Shown here: one piece after another, positions 12,599 to 20,618 of the stretch
Numbering within the stretch: position 1 is the stretch's first letter
Layout of the letters: each line of letters opens with the position of its first letter
IMG/VR virus record: IMGVR_UViG_3300035698_005835
Location: 1-36,536 of that record
From: a virus
Length of the DNA: 36,536 bases
Strand: one strand, 5' to 3'
Notes under the pieces: generated by a model
Database searches by the model: none
The model's input: only the letters and a program-made list of their open reading frames with translations
What the model was told of the DNA's origin: nothing
Position numbers and translations under genes: made by a program

Positions 12599-13930
12599 GT
12601 GAACGCATCAACAACAACTGTCCCCATCGTGCAATCGGCCTTCGTCGTGAACCCGACGCCGCAGCCGTTCATGCAATCGGATGTGGATGTAACTGTTGCC
12701 ACGGTGCGGCACATCTTGGACAACCACGAGCACGGTGACTTTTACGCAAGCGCGCAGCTCGCCGATCGTCTCGATCGCAACACGCGCATCAGGGGTGCCC
12801 TCGATAGCCGCGTGCGTGCCTTGCTCGGTTCGGAGTCGAAGGTTGTTGCCCCGGAGCATGCGGTAGGTGACCCGCTTACTGAGTCCATCACGCGCAAGAT
12901 TGGTGCTTGGTGGCACACGGTCGTGAACGAGTCTGTTCTTGAGGGCATGCTTCGAAGTCACACCACGATGGGCTTCTCGATTGCAGAGCAGACTTGGGAA
13001 GTTCGGCGTATTGGTATCAAGAGCACATGGATGCCGGTGTTGCATCCATGGCACTGTGGCTGGGCCGGCTACAACCAGGCGAGCGATGGGTTCTACGTGA
13101 GCGATGCGAAGGGTAAGCACGTTCCTGTTGTTCCCGGCAACGGCCGCTGGCTCATGTTGAACGCGACCGCGGTTTATCCTTGGATGCGTGGTGTGATCCG
13201 TTGTGTTGGGCTCGGGGATGTGTTGCGTGGGCAAGCGGTTTGTAATTGGAGCCGTTGGGCTGAGAAGCACGGCATCCCGATCACGAAGGTGAGCGTGCCT
13301 CGGAACGAGGTCAACGCGTATGCGACGAAGCGGTTCATGCGTGACCTCCGTCTGATGGGCAGGCAGGGTCATATCAAGCTTCCCACGGACGAAGAGGGGA
13401 AGAAGCAATTCGACGTCGAGTTCGCCGAGATGAAGGCGAAGGGGTGGGACGGGTTTCAGGGGCTCATTGGGCTCACGGACACGGACGTTTCGATCGCGAT
13501 ACTTGGACAGAATCTCACGAGCGAAGTGAGTGGTGGTTCGTACGCCGCCGCCAAGGTTCACGATGAAGTGCGTCTTGATCTTGTGAAGGCAGACGCCGAG
13601 ATGCTTTCGACGTGCGTGCGTGAGTGCGTGTTCAAGCCGTGGGTCAAGTACAACTACGGGGCCCACCTTGTTGACCTGGCCCCGTGGCCGCGTTGGCAGG
13701 TTGAGCCGCCCGCGAATCTTGAGATTGCGTCGAAGGTTCTGGCCTCCGTGATGGTCGCTATTGAAGCGGCAGCTCGCACGATGGCTGCGGGGTTGCCTGT
13801 ACCTGTTGATGTGCGTGCGCTGTTGGAAGAGTACGAGATTCCGACGACTGCTGTGGATGCCATCGCGCCCGTGGTGAAGCAACTTGCTACCGCCACCGTG
13901 CCGGTTGCCGAGGGGGTGGAAGGTGGCTGA
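12590..13930 (+). CDS. Portal protein, Mu gp29-like (DUF935) (446 aa)
   Basis: This forms the dodecameric head-vertex channel for DNA packaging and tail attachment. Diagnostic family stretches are T-R-I-R-G-A-L-D-S-R-V-R-A-L-L-G near residues 64-80, W-S-R-W-A-E-K-H-G-I-P mid-protein, and I-L-G-Q-N-L-T-S followed by G-G-S-Y-A-A-A-K-V-H-D-E-V. K-A-D-A-E-M-L-S-T and W-V-K-Y-N-Y-G then follow, as in Mu gp29 relatives. GTG 12590 is the best start; GTG 12599 is an alternative. No good Shine-Dalgarno is visible, and the hairpin noted above overlaps the start. Confidence 0.92.
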   Translation: MPVVNASTTTVPIVQSAFVVNPTPQPFMQSDVDVTVATVRHILDNHEHGDFYASAQLADRLDRNTRIRGALDSRVRALLGSESKVVAPEHAVGDPLTESITRKIGAWWHTVVNESVLEGMLRSHTTMGFSIAEQTWEVRRIGIKSTWMPVLHPWHCGWAGYNQASDGFYVSDAKGKHVPVVPGNGRWLMLNATAVYPWMRGVIRCVGLGDVLRGQAVCNWSRWAEKHGIPITKVSVPRNEVNAYATKRFMRDLRLMGRQGHIKLPTDEEGKKQFDVEFAEMKAKGWDGFQGLIGLTDTDVSIAILGQNLTSEVSGGSYAAAKVHDEVRLDLVKADAEMLSTCVRECVFKPWVKYNYGAHLVDLAPWPRWQVEPPANLEIASKVLASVMVAIEAAARTMAAGLPVPVDVRALLEEYEIPTTAVDAIAPVVKQLATATVPVAEGVEGG

Positions 13931-14813
13931 GTTCGTTTTGAGTTTTGCACCTGCGCCACCTGAGGAGTCCGCTGTCCTTGTGGTACCCGTTGCGAGTGAC
14001 CCCAACACGGGAGATCGATCTCCCGTGGTTGAGCGAGCCGCAAATGGTGGTGAACGTGCAGTTGCGATGCAGGCTCGAATCACCAGGTCGCATGAATGGT
14101 TGCACGCCTACTGCGAGGACTTGAAAGAAGAAGCGCGCAAGGTGTTTGAAGACGGTGGTGCTGCGCTTGGTTCGACTTCACTCGACTCGTTGAAGACGAG
14201 CATGCGCGGTGCACTCACAGCTGTGGTGCAAGATGCCCGCACAGTGGTTCATGGGCGTGCTCCCACAGACATCGTGGAAGAGCTTGCGGCTGGGTTCCCT
14301 GCTGTGGAGGGACTCGAACTCGATGGGGGCAATGCTCCCATCGAAGCGACCGTGCGTGAGTGCGTTGAGAATGCCGTTGACATCGCGCTTGAACTCACAC
14401 GCGATGCGATTGAAGACGGTGAGTCAGACGTGCGTGCGTTCCTCACAACGCAGGGGTGGCGTGGGGTACGCGTTGCGGTGACGAAAGCGGCCGCGCAGTA
14501 TGACCACACCCGCATGGCTGCATACAACGATCTTGATGCAAACCATGCTGGCGTATTTGGGTTTGAGATTCTCAAGGACGAAGACGAGTTGCCCGGACAG
14601 GGTGAGCGCGCGAAGGGTGACCAAGAGGTGACCGTTGTGCTTGCACTCCGTTGGGGTGCCATCATCGACAAGGTCACGTGCTTGCGGTGTCGTCAGCGCG
14701 ATGGGCAGTTTACAATTCTGGCGATCCCTTTCGTGGGGCCACCGCTTCACGACCATTGCCGATGCGTCACGTCCCTGTGGCCGATCACGTGGACGTGGGA
14801 GGATGACGAATGA
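13923..14813 (+). CDS. Head morphogenesis protein, Mu gp30/SPP1 gp7-like (296 aa)
   Basis: This is a minor head protein that usually binds the portal and acts in DNA ejection or assembly. The body is helical. The C-terminal signature is typical of the family: C-L-R-C-R-Q-R-D-G, then P-F-V-G-P-P-L-H-D-H-C-R-C-V. The GTG start overlaps the portal stop by 8 nt. The N-terminal 45 residues form a low-complexity Pro/Val-rich leader that includes NTGDRSPV (residues 28-35), encoded by palindrome copy 7. A GTG at 14025 in frame could start a shorter form without the leader. Confidence 0.88.
   Translation: MAEFVLSFAPAPPEESAVLVVPVASDPNTGDRSPVVERAANGGERAVAMQARITRSHEWLHAYCEDLKEEARKVFEDGGAALGSTSLDSLKTSMRGALTAVVQDARTVVHGRAPTDIVEELAAGFPAVEGLELDGGNAPIEATVRECVENAVDIALELTRDAIEDGESDVRAFLTTQGWRGVRVAVTKAAAQYDHTRMAAYNDLDANHAGVFGFEILKDEDELPGQGERAKGDQEVTVVLALRWGAIIDKVTCLRCRQRDGQFTILAIPFVGPPLHDHCRCVTSLWPITWTWEDDE
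14006..14027. promoter_or_regulatory. Dispersed palindrome, copy 7 (22 bp, in frame)
   Basis: This is a perfect 22-bp palindrome: core GGGAGATCGATCTCCC with CAC/GTG arms. It lies inside the 5' part of the gp30-like gene and is translated as part of NTGDRSPV, the same peptide as in TerL. An in-frame GTG lies at its right edge (14025). Confidence 0.9.
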
Positions 14814-16774
14814 ACCGCGACGCGCAAACGAGCAATGTGCTCACACGCTACATCGACCCCAACTTGCTCAAGCTTGAGGATCGACAGTTCGACGTTGGCG
14901 CTGCCGGCGAGCGTGTTATCCGTGATGTGGTTGTGAGCACAGAAGACATCGACTCGCACCGGAGCATCATTCGGCTCAAGGGGTGGGACCTTGAACGCTA
15001 CGCGGACAACCCGATCCTTGACTGGATGCATGCATCCACGGACCACGGACGTCCGAGCCCCGATGAGTTGATCGGACAAGCGGTCACGAAGATGACACCT
15101 CAGGCGCTGATGGCCGACCTTGTGTTCGTGCCCGATGAGCTGTCAAACATCGCGGGCAAAGTGTACCTCCAGATGAAGGCTCGGATCCTGCGTGGGTTGA
15201 GTGTGAGCTTCATGCCGAAGGAGTACACATGGAAACTCCAGATGCCCGATGGCGAGATCGTAGACGAGCCTGACCTTGGGACAGATGATGGGTTCCTCCA
15301 GTACATCCAAATGATGCGTGCTGGCGCACGGGACTTGCTTGAAGTGACGAAGCAAGAATTGGTTGCGATCGGTGTCGTCATGGTGCCGTCGAACCCCAAC
15401 ACGCTATCAAACGGCATTGCTCAACTTCGTGGTGCGGACCCTCGTAGGGAAGCGGCTCGTGAAGAAGCACGCAAGCCTGTGAGTAAGGTCACAAGTGGGC
15501 CCACAGCTCGACGGGGGGCGGTTGCCTTCGAATCCTACACGCCCGTCGATTGTGGTTGGGATGACGGCGAAGCTGCCGCGCGTGTGCGTGCTGATGTGAC
15601 AGACGGGGCCGGTGCTGTGGACTGGGCTCGGTACCGCAGCGCGTTCGGCTGGTACGACGAGGCGGCCCCTGACAAGTACGAGAGCTACAAGCTCGTGCAT
15701 CATGATGTGAATGACGACGGGTGGTTGACTGTTCGAGCCGGCGTGGTTGCGGCCGGTGCGCAATTGGAAGATCCCGTTGATGCTGATGTTGTGCCTGCTG
15801 GTGATGTTGAAGATGTGCGGGCGCACTTGGCACAGCACTTCGCAGAGTTTGGAATTACTCCTCCCTGGGAGGGTCAGACCGAAGGGGAACCCGCTGAGGG
15901 AAAACCCGCCGAGAACAATGCGGTGAAACCGCAGGAGATCAAGAACATGGGCAAGACAAAGAACCCTGCGCCGGTCGCCGCATCTGTTGAGCCGATCGCT
16001 GTTGAGCCAGTGACTGCACCGACCACCAACGATGCGGTTGGGGCTTCGGATAACCTGGCCATCAGTGAAGAGGTCAAAACCAACGCGATGAAGGCAGGTG
16101 CCATTTGCGCAGACGCCATCACGAGCGCCAACAGTGCGCTCGAAGGCACCGATGAAGACGAGGCCCGCAAGGCATCGGCCGAAGCGGTCGCAGCGTGTGA
16201 CCAGTGCCGCGAAGCGTACGGGCAGATTGCCCCAGTCGAGGCCTCCGACAAAGGTGAGGGTGAAGGTGGTTCAAAGGCCGTGGCGCCCTCGTGGGTCCGT
16301 ACCTTGACGGACAAGGAAGACGAGCCCTCGCAACGTGGTGTGGTCGAAGCTTGGAAGAAGAGTTCGAATGAGTTGGTTGCCGCGCGTGCGATGATCACGA
16401 AGCTTGAAGCCGACGTGACCAACGCGAAGCTCGTGCCGATTGAAGACCAGATGCGCGCCGTACTCGATGCAGCCGCGACCAAGATCACGCCGGCCGAGCG
16501 CGAGAGCTACGAAGGACGTCACTACAAGACCGAAGGCGTCGTGCGTACGTTCACCGGAACCAACGACGATATCTCGTGGTTGCGTTCGCACATGGAAGCG
16601 TTGCCTGAGCGCAGTGAGCTTGCACCCGCGACGGCGCAAGCAACGAAGCCGCAGAACGACGGGTTGGATGAGGAAGAACTCAATGTGGCTCGCCAGTTCG
16701 GCATCAGCCCTGCGGAGTTCGCAGCACACAAGCGGTCGCTTGCGGCGCGTCCCACTGACGAGGATGAGTATTGA
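14810..16774 (+). CDS. HK97-type prohead protease fused to scaffold (654 aa)
   Basis: This is a maturation protease with a C-terminal scaffold. Residues 1-210 resemble HK97-family (S78) prohead proteases: W-M-H74-A-S-T-D-H79-G-R holds the likely catalytic His and R-G-L-S131-V-S-F the nucleophile. Residues about 272-350 hold a further domain often fused to these proteases (FGWYDEAAPDKYESYKLVHH and onward to AAGAQLEDP). Residues about 380-654 are Ala/Glu/Lys-rich and helical, as in scaffolds, ending FAAHKRSLAARPTDEDEY. The ATG overlaps the gp30-like stop. Mu itself uses a different protease type. Confidence 0.85.
   Translation: MNRDAQTSNVLTRYIDPNLLKLEDRQFDVGAAGERVIRDVVVSTEDIDSHRSIIRLKGWDLERYADNPILDWMHASTDHGRPSPDELIGQAVTKMTPQALMADLVFVPDELSNIAGKVYLQMKARILRGLSVSFMPKEYTWKLQMPDGEIVDEPDLGTDDGFLQYIQMMRAGARDLLEVTKQELVAIGVVMVPSNPNTLSNGIAQLRGADPRREAAREEARKPVSKVTSGPTARRGAVAFESYTPVDCGWDDGEAAARVRADVTDGAGAVDWARYRSAFGWYDEAAPDKYESYKLVHHDVNDDGWLTVRAGVVAAGAQLEDPVDADVVPAGDVEDVRAHLAQHFAEFGITPPWEGQTEGEPAEGKPAENNAVKPQEIKNMGKTKNPAPVAASVEPIAVEPVTAPTTNDAVGASDNLAISEEVKTNAMKAGAICADAITSANSALEGTDEDEARKASAEAVAACDQCREAYGQIAPVEASDKGEGEGGSKAVAPSWVRTLTDKEDEPSQRGVVEAWKKSSNELVAARAMITKLEADVTNAKLVPIEDQMRAVLDAAATKITPAERESYEGRHYKTEGVVRTFTGTNDDISWLRSHMEALPERSELAPATAQATKPQNDGLDEEELNVARQFGISPAEFAAHKRSLAARPTDEDEY
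15947..16774 (+). CDS. Internal in-frame scaffold start (275 aa product)
   Basis: An in-frame ATG at codon 380 of the protease gene is preceded by AGGAG (15933-15937) at a 9-nt spacing. Initiation here would yield the helical scaffold alone, beginning MGKTKNPAPVAASVEPIA. This matches the nested arrangement of lambda C and Nu3. The start signal is seen; use of it is inferred. Confidence 0.5.
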   Translation: MGKTKNPAPVAASVEPIAVEPVTAPTTNDAVGASDNLAISEEVKTNAMKAGAICADAITSANSALEGTDEDEARKASAEAVAACDQCREAYGQIAPVEASDKGEGEGGSKAVAPSWVRTLTDKEDEPSQRGVVEAWKKSSNELVAARAMITKLEADVTNAKLVPIEDQMRAVLDAAATKITPAERESYEGRHYKTEGVVRTFTGTNDDISWLRSHMEALPERSELAPATAQATKPQNDGLDEEELNVARQFGISPAEFAAHKRSLAARPTDEDEY

Positions 16775-16791
16775 AGCGGCGCGGTTAGCGC

Positions 16792-16809
16792 ACGCGTTTG
16801 AGAACGCGT
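16792..16809. repeat. Short hairpin between scaffold and decoration genes
   Basis: ACGCGTT and AACGCGT pair as a 7-bp stem with a TGAG loop in the 76-bp intergenic gap. No T-tract follows. It could slow RNA polymerase or protect the abundant downstream mRNA; alternatively it is incidental. Confidence 0.4.
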
Positions 16810-16850
16810 CGATTGCCGACGCACATTGACGGAATGAAAGGATCGCAATC

Positions 16851-18011
16851 ATGACCGCACTCGCCGCATCGAAAGCACTGTACAAGTTGGACGGCTCCCC
16901 GCTCCCCGTGCAGATTGGCTACAAGCAGAAGATCAGCACCACCATCTACCCGGGCGCACTGTGCGCAGTCGACACCACGGGCTACTGCCGCCCCGCCCGC
17001 ACTTCGACCACAGACGCTGTGGTGGGCTACGCGAAGAAGAACCCGCGTGCTGCAACCGGACTGTACACGAGCACCGTGGCAGGCGACACGTATGTGGAGG
17101 TTGCAGCCGGCGTCATCGAGTTGAATAACAGCGCAAGCTCGGACGAAATCACCATCACCGAAATCTGGGACTACTGCTACGTGGTCGACGATCAGACCGT
17201 GGCGAAGACGGACGGCACATCGACTCGTGTTCGTGCTGGCCGTGTGGTTGGCCTGACTGGGGCCGGTGTGTTGGTACTCGTTGGACTTGCGATGACTGCG
17301 ATCGATTCGGTCACGTTGACGGGCGCAGAGACGCTGACAAACAAGGTCCTGACCACGCCGACGATCGCGGACATGACGAACGCGACCCACGACCATGCCG
17401 ACGCGGCCGGTGGTGGCGCTACCCTGACCAGTTCCACGCTCGTGACTCCCACGATCGCATCGTGTGTGAACGTTGCAGCCATCGCTGACTACAAGGGCAC
17501 CATCGACATCCCGCTCGCCACGTTCTTCGATGCAGATGGTGACCCGATCGTGAAGTTCGTGGACGCGAGCGCTGCGACGTTCGGTCTCAACTTGGCGGAC
17601 TCGAAGAACCTCAACATGCGGTGGAACAACGACGGCACCCCCGGCACTATGTTGGGTGAGTTCACCGTGCCCGCCGACGCTGACGTGACCGAAGACATCC
17701 TGCTCAAGTTCATGTGCTCGAAGTCGGGTGCGACGATCGGCGACGCAACCACGATCGATGTGGAAGCGTTCAACCAGGTCAACGGCGCATTGCACGATGC
17801 AGACTCAGACTACGGGTCTACGTCCAATGCGCTCACGGGCGATGCGACCGCGAAGACCTTGGATGTGATCTTCGTCACGTTGGCTGCGGCTGGACTTCCC
17901 GCGGCCGGATCCAAGGTGACCATTTCGGTCACTCCCCACGCGGGTCTGTTGGGCACGGACGATCTGTTGATCAGCCGTATTTGGGGCGAGTACACGAAAC
18001 AGGTTGCATAG
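16851..18011 (+). CDS. Head decoration/fibre protein (386 aa)
   Basis: The N-terminal 150 residues resemble phage decoration proteins upstream of gpT-type capsids: Y-P-G-A-L-C-A-V-D, then V-G-Y-A-K-K, G-V-I-E-L-N-N and Y-V-V-D-D-Q-T-V-A-K. A linker with TLTNKVLTTPTIADM follows, of the kind seen in fibre proteins. The C-terminal 180 residues form a beta-rich extra domain (FFDADGDPIVKFVDASAATF). The Shine-Dalgarno GAAAGGA lies 7-8 nt upstream. It precedes the major capsid gene, so it is likely a capsid-surface protein. Confidence 0.7.
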   Translation: MTALAASKALYKLDGSPLPVQIGYKQKISTTIYPGALCAVDTTGYCRPARTSTTDAVVGYAKKNPRAATGLYTSTVAGDTYVEVAAGVIELNNSASSDEITITEIWDYCYVVDDQTVAKTDGTSTRVRAGRVVGLTGAGVLVLVGLAMTAIDSVTLTGAETLTNKVLTTPTIADMTNATHDHADAAGGGATLTSSTLVTPTIASCVNVAAIADYKGTIDIPLATFFDADGDPIVKFVDASAATFGLNLADSKNLNMRWNNDGTPGTMLGEFTVPADADVTEDILLKFMCSKSGATIGDATTIDVEAFNQVNGALHDADSDYGSTSNALTGDATAKTLDVIFVTLAAAGLPAAGSKVTISVTPHAGLLGTDDLLISRIWGEYTKQVA

Positions 18012-18025
18012 CGCGTAAGCGTGTT

Positions 18026-18047
18026 GACGGGAGATCGATCTCCCGTC
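18026..18047. promoter_or_regulatory. Dispersed palindrome, copy 8 (22 bp)
   Basis: This is a perfect 22-bp palindrome with GAC/GTC arms around core GGGAGATCGATCTCCC. It lies in the gap between the decoration gene and the major capsid gene, 34 nt upstream of the capsid ATG. Here the right flank is GTC, so no start codon adjoins it, yet the palindrome is intact. Confidence 0.9.
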
Positions 18048-18081
18048 GTTGACTGACGAGAGATCGAGAAAGGATTCCGAA

Positions 18082-19020
18082 ATGTATCTTCAGAGTTCGA
18101 CAATGGCAGCTGCGCGCGTTGGCTTCGACCGCATCTTCCAGGAGGGCTACCAAGCCATCACCGAGAACGACCTTTGGTGGATGAAGTTCGCGAGCGCGCG
18201 ACCGTCCACGGACAAGAGCAACATCTACCATCTCTTGAAGTTGTTCCCTCGCATGCGCAAGTGGGTTGGCGCACGCGTACTGCACAACCTCTCGATGAGC
18301 GACTACACGTTGATCAACGAGCCCTATGAGGACGGCTTTGAGATCGACATGGACGACTTCGAAGACGACAAGCTCGGCATCTACGACGACGCGCTTCGTC
18401 AGCTCGGCAGAGCCGCCGCGCTGTGGGGCAACGATGTCATCTACGAGACGATCATCGCGGCCGATGGGGCAGTTTGCTATGACGGCCAGTATTTCTTCGA
18501 CACCGACCATCCGCTCGTTGTCGAAGGCGTTGAGAGCACCACACAAGCGAACCTGCACACGAGCACTGCGCTTACGGCTGCGAACTATGCGACCACCTAC
18601 GAGGCGATGATCTCGCGCAAGGGTGAAGACGGCAAGCCGCTCATGGTGGTGCCCGATGTGCTTGTGGTTCCCCCGGCCCTCAAGTTCACGGCCGAGCGGG
18701 TCGTCAAGGCCGTGAACGCGGGCTACCTGATGAACGCATCGAGCACCGCGACCGACGACAACATCTTGAAGGGCACCGCGACCGTGCAGGTTGTGCCCGA
18801 ACTCGCTGCGGACTCTTCGACGTCGTGGTACTTGGCCGACACGACCAAACCAGTCAAGCCGTTCATCTTCCAGCAGCGCCGCATGCCGAATCGCATCGAC
18901 GTGCTGAATCGGAGCACCGACCCGAACGTGTTCAACGAGCGCGTGGTCAAGGTCGGCGTCGACGGACGTTGTGCGGGCGGGATGGCGCTGTGGCAGCTGA
19001 TGGACAAGTGCGAGGCGTAG
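18082..19020 (+). CDS. Major capsid protein, Mu gpT-like (312 aa)
   Basis: This is the HK97-fold shell subunit. Family features are the segment L-F-P-R-M-R-K-W-V-G-A-R, then S-M-S-D-Y-T-L-I-N, the acidic D-M-D-D-F-E-D-D-K-L-G, and C-Y-D-G-Q-Y-F-F-D-T-D-H-P, all as in Mu gpT relatives. It ends near R-C-A-G-G-M-A-L-W-Q. ATG 18082 is used because of GAAAGGA 8-9 nt upstream; a TTG at 18049 is in frame but less likely. Codon usage is C-ending and regular, as expected for a highly expressed gene. Confidence 0.93.
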   Translation: MYLQSSTMAAARVGFDRIFQEGYQAITENDLWWMKFASARPSTDKSNIYHLLKLFPRMRKWVGARVLHNLSMSDYTLINEPYEDGFEIDMDDFEDDKLGIYDDALRQLGRAAALWGNDVIYETIIAADGAVCYDGQYFFDTDHPLVVEGVESTTQANLHTSTALTAANYATTYEAMISRKGEDGKPLMVVPDVLVVPPALKFTAERVVKAVNAGYLMNASSTATDDNILKGTATVQVVPELAADSSTSWYLADTTKPVKPFIFQQRRMPNRIDVLNRSTDPNVFNERVVKVGVDGRCAGGMALWQLMDKCEA

Positions 19021-19080
19021 ACCGCGACATGATGACGTGACTTCGATCGTGTGGTACCTATTGGAGTCATGTTGTCACGC

Positions 19081-19126
19081 AAGTGATGTGAGTTCGCGTT
19101 CATGGTGAGACGGACTCACATCACTT
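19081..19126. repeat. Long inverted repeat after the major capsid gene
   Basis: AAGTGATGTGAG (19081-19092) is the exact reverse complement of CTCACATCACTT (19115-19126), giving a 12-bp stem with a 22-nt loop. It lies in the 131-bp gap after the capsid gene. There is no T-tract, so partial termination, RNase III processing or mRNA stabilisation are the likely roles; none is shown. Confidence 0.6.
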
Positions 19127-19151
19127 CGATTGGAGAGAGGGCAGGACGATC

Positions 19152-19676
19152 ATGCAGGTATTCGAAGTTACAGGCCGAGCGGTTCGACGCGAAAAGTTCA
19201 ACACGGTTTGGAGGTGTGGTGCGCCGTGGCCTACTACCGATAAGCAGAGCGGTGTGAGTAGTGTCACGCATCAGTTGCGGTTGTACCGCAAGGCCAGCGA
19301 CCCACAGTTCGACGAGCTTGTGATCAAGGATCCGGTCATCGACGAAGAGACCGGCGAGCCCAAGATGCTCAAGGTCAAGAACGCGAAAGGCGATCTTGTA
19401 GACGGTTCCCGACCGATGCTGAAGGTCAGGCAGAGCCCTGGCACAGGGGCACCCGTACGACGCCCTCTCAAGTGGTGTCTGCGTGAGGATGGTTCGCGAG
19501 TTGTCGAATGCTACGCTGACACGTTCGAGTTGGCGAAGGGCGACAACTTGTTCGACTTGCTCGACATGCGAGAAGTTCCGAACGATGAGGTCGTGAGCAT
19601 CGAGAACGCCGAGAACGGTTCGAACTACGAAAAGGTCGTGGCAGCTTCGAAGCCACGGCGGATTGCGAAGCGGTAA
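19152..19676 (+). CDS. Hypothetical head-region protein (174 aa)
   Basis: The protein starts MQVFEVTGRAVRREKFNTVW and has a beta-rich N-terminal half, a charged middle (DPVIDEETGEPKMLKVKNAK), and a helical, basic end (SKPRRIAKR). No family is recognised. Position between capsid and the gp36-like gene suggests a head or neck protein. The Shine-Dalgarno AGAGAGGG lies about 13 nt upstream. Confidence 0.65.
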   Translation: MQVFEVTGRAVRREKFNTVWRCGAPWPTTDKQSGVSSVTHQLRLYRKASDPQFDELVIKDPVIDEETGEPKMLKVKNAKGDLVDGSRPMLKVRQSPGTGAPVRRPLKWCLREDGSRVVECYADTFELAKGDNLFDLLDMREVPNDEVVSIENAENGSNYEKVVAASKPRRIAKR

Positions 19677-19680
19677 CATC

Positions 19681-20148
19681 ATGGGTAACTACCTGACTCA
19701 GACGGGCGGGACGATTGCTGCCGCAACAGGTGACCTTACCGACAGCGTAGGGAACGACTTGCTTGCACAATTGTGCTCGGATGGGTCAGGTGGGATCTCG
19801 ACTGCGAAGGTGACGAAACTCATCTCGAAAGCTGAGGGTCGAATCAATGTGGAGGTCGCGCCTATCTACAACGTGCCCCTCGACCCGGTGCCCGATCCCA
19901 TCGCAGCGGTCGCCGAAGATTTGTTTGTGTTCTACGCGTACAACAACAAGCCCGAGTTCTTCACGCGCGATGGGAAGAACCCCGCGGCGGCACGATTCAC
20001 TGACGCGAAAGAACAACTGAAAGCGTTCCGTGAAGGCAAGCCCCCACTCACGACTCCCGCAACGAATGTTGAGCAGTACGTGGGCGAGCTTGTTGAAAGC
20101 GACGATGTGAGTGGGTGGGACGATCCAACTGCGGATGATGAAACATGA
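19681..20148 (+). CDS. Head-tail connector, Mu gp36-like (DUF1320) (155 aa)
   Basis: The helical N-terminus (GNDLLAQLCSDGSGG, then KVTKLISKAEGRINVEVAPI) and the segment P-D-P-I-A-A-V-A-E-D-L-F-V-F-Y-A-Y match the gp36/DUF1320 pattern of neck adaptors. The end is acidic. The ATG is 4 nt after the previous stop; the end overlaps the next gene (ATGA). The assignment rests on sequence pattern plus position. Confidence 0.75.
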   Translation: MGNYLTQTGGTIAAATGDLTDSVGNDLLAQLCSDGSGGISTAKVTKLISKAEGRINVEVAPIYNVPLDPVPDPIAAVAEDLFVFYAYNNKPEFFTRDGKNPAAARFTDAKEQLKAFREGKPPLTTPATNVEQYVGELVESDDVSGWDDPTADDET

Positions 20149-20618
20149 TCAAGGTCACAGCAGAGACGCAGGCGGCGCAGGACGATCTGCTCAAGACGAA
20201 GATCGCGATTGACCACGCGGTTGCGAAGTCATGGAAGAACTCGACGCAAGTGGCGTTGCGGTTCATGAAGCACAACGGGTACTTCGATCGCACCGGCAAG
20301 CTCACCAAGTCGATGTCGTTGCGGTTCAAGACCATGGGGTTCCTTCGTATTCAATCGCAAGTGCGTGCGGATGCACACTACGCGCTGTGGGTCGATCAGC
20401 CCACGAAGCCTCATCCGATCGATGCGAAGTACGCACCGTTTTTGGTGTTCTTCTGGGGCCCCCCGAAGGGGCCTGGACATGTGATCTTCGCCAAGCACGT
20501 TGACCACCCCGGTACGCGCGGTGCGCTGTTCAGCGACAACACGCGCAAGCACATGTTGGGGCGGTTCCAGGTCTCGACGCAACAGGCGATTGACGCCGTC
20601 TTGACGGGTGCAAAGTGA
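20145..20618 (+). CDS. Neck/tail-completion protein, Mu gp37/HK97 gp10-like (157 aa)
   Basis: The middle contains the typical motif of this class, R-T-G-K-L-T-K-S-M ... A-D-A-H-Y-A-L-W-V-D-Q, followed by K-P-H-P-I-D-A-K-Y-A-P-F-L-V-F-F-W and G-H-V-I-F-A-K-H-V. A C-terminal helix follows. Proteins of this class close the neck or join head to tail. It overlaps both neighbours by four bases. Confidence 0.7.
   Translation: MIKVTAETQAAQDDLLKTKIAIDHAVAKSWKNSTQVALRFMKHNGYFDRTGKLTKSMSLRFKTMGFLRIQSQVRADAHYALWVDQPTKPHPIDAKYAPFLVFFWGPPKGPGHVIFAKHVDHPGTRGALFSDNTRKHMLGRFQVSTQQAIDAVLTGAK

Noticed and set aside
12608-14083. Reverse-strand ORF of 491 aa opposite the portal gene
   Set aside because: It lies antisense to a clear portal gene, is Arg/His-rich as expected for a shadow frame, and has no recognisable motif.
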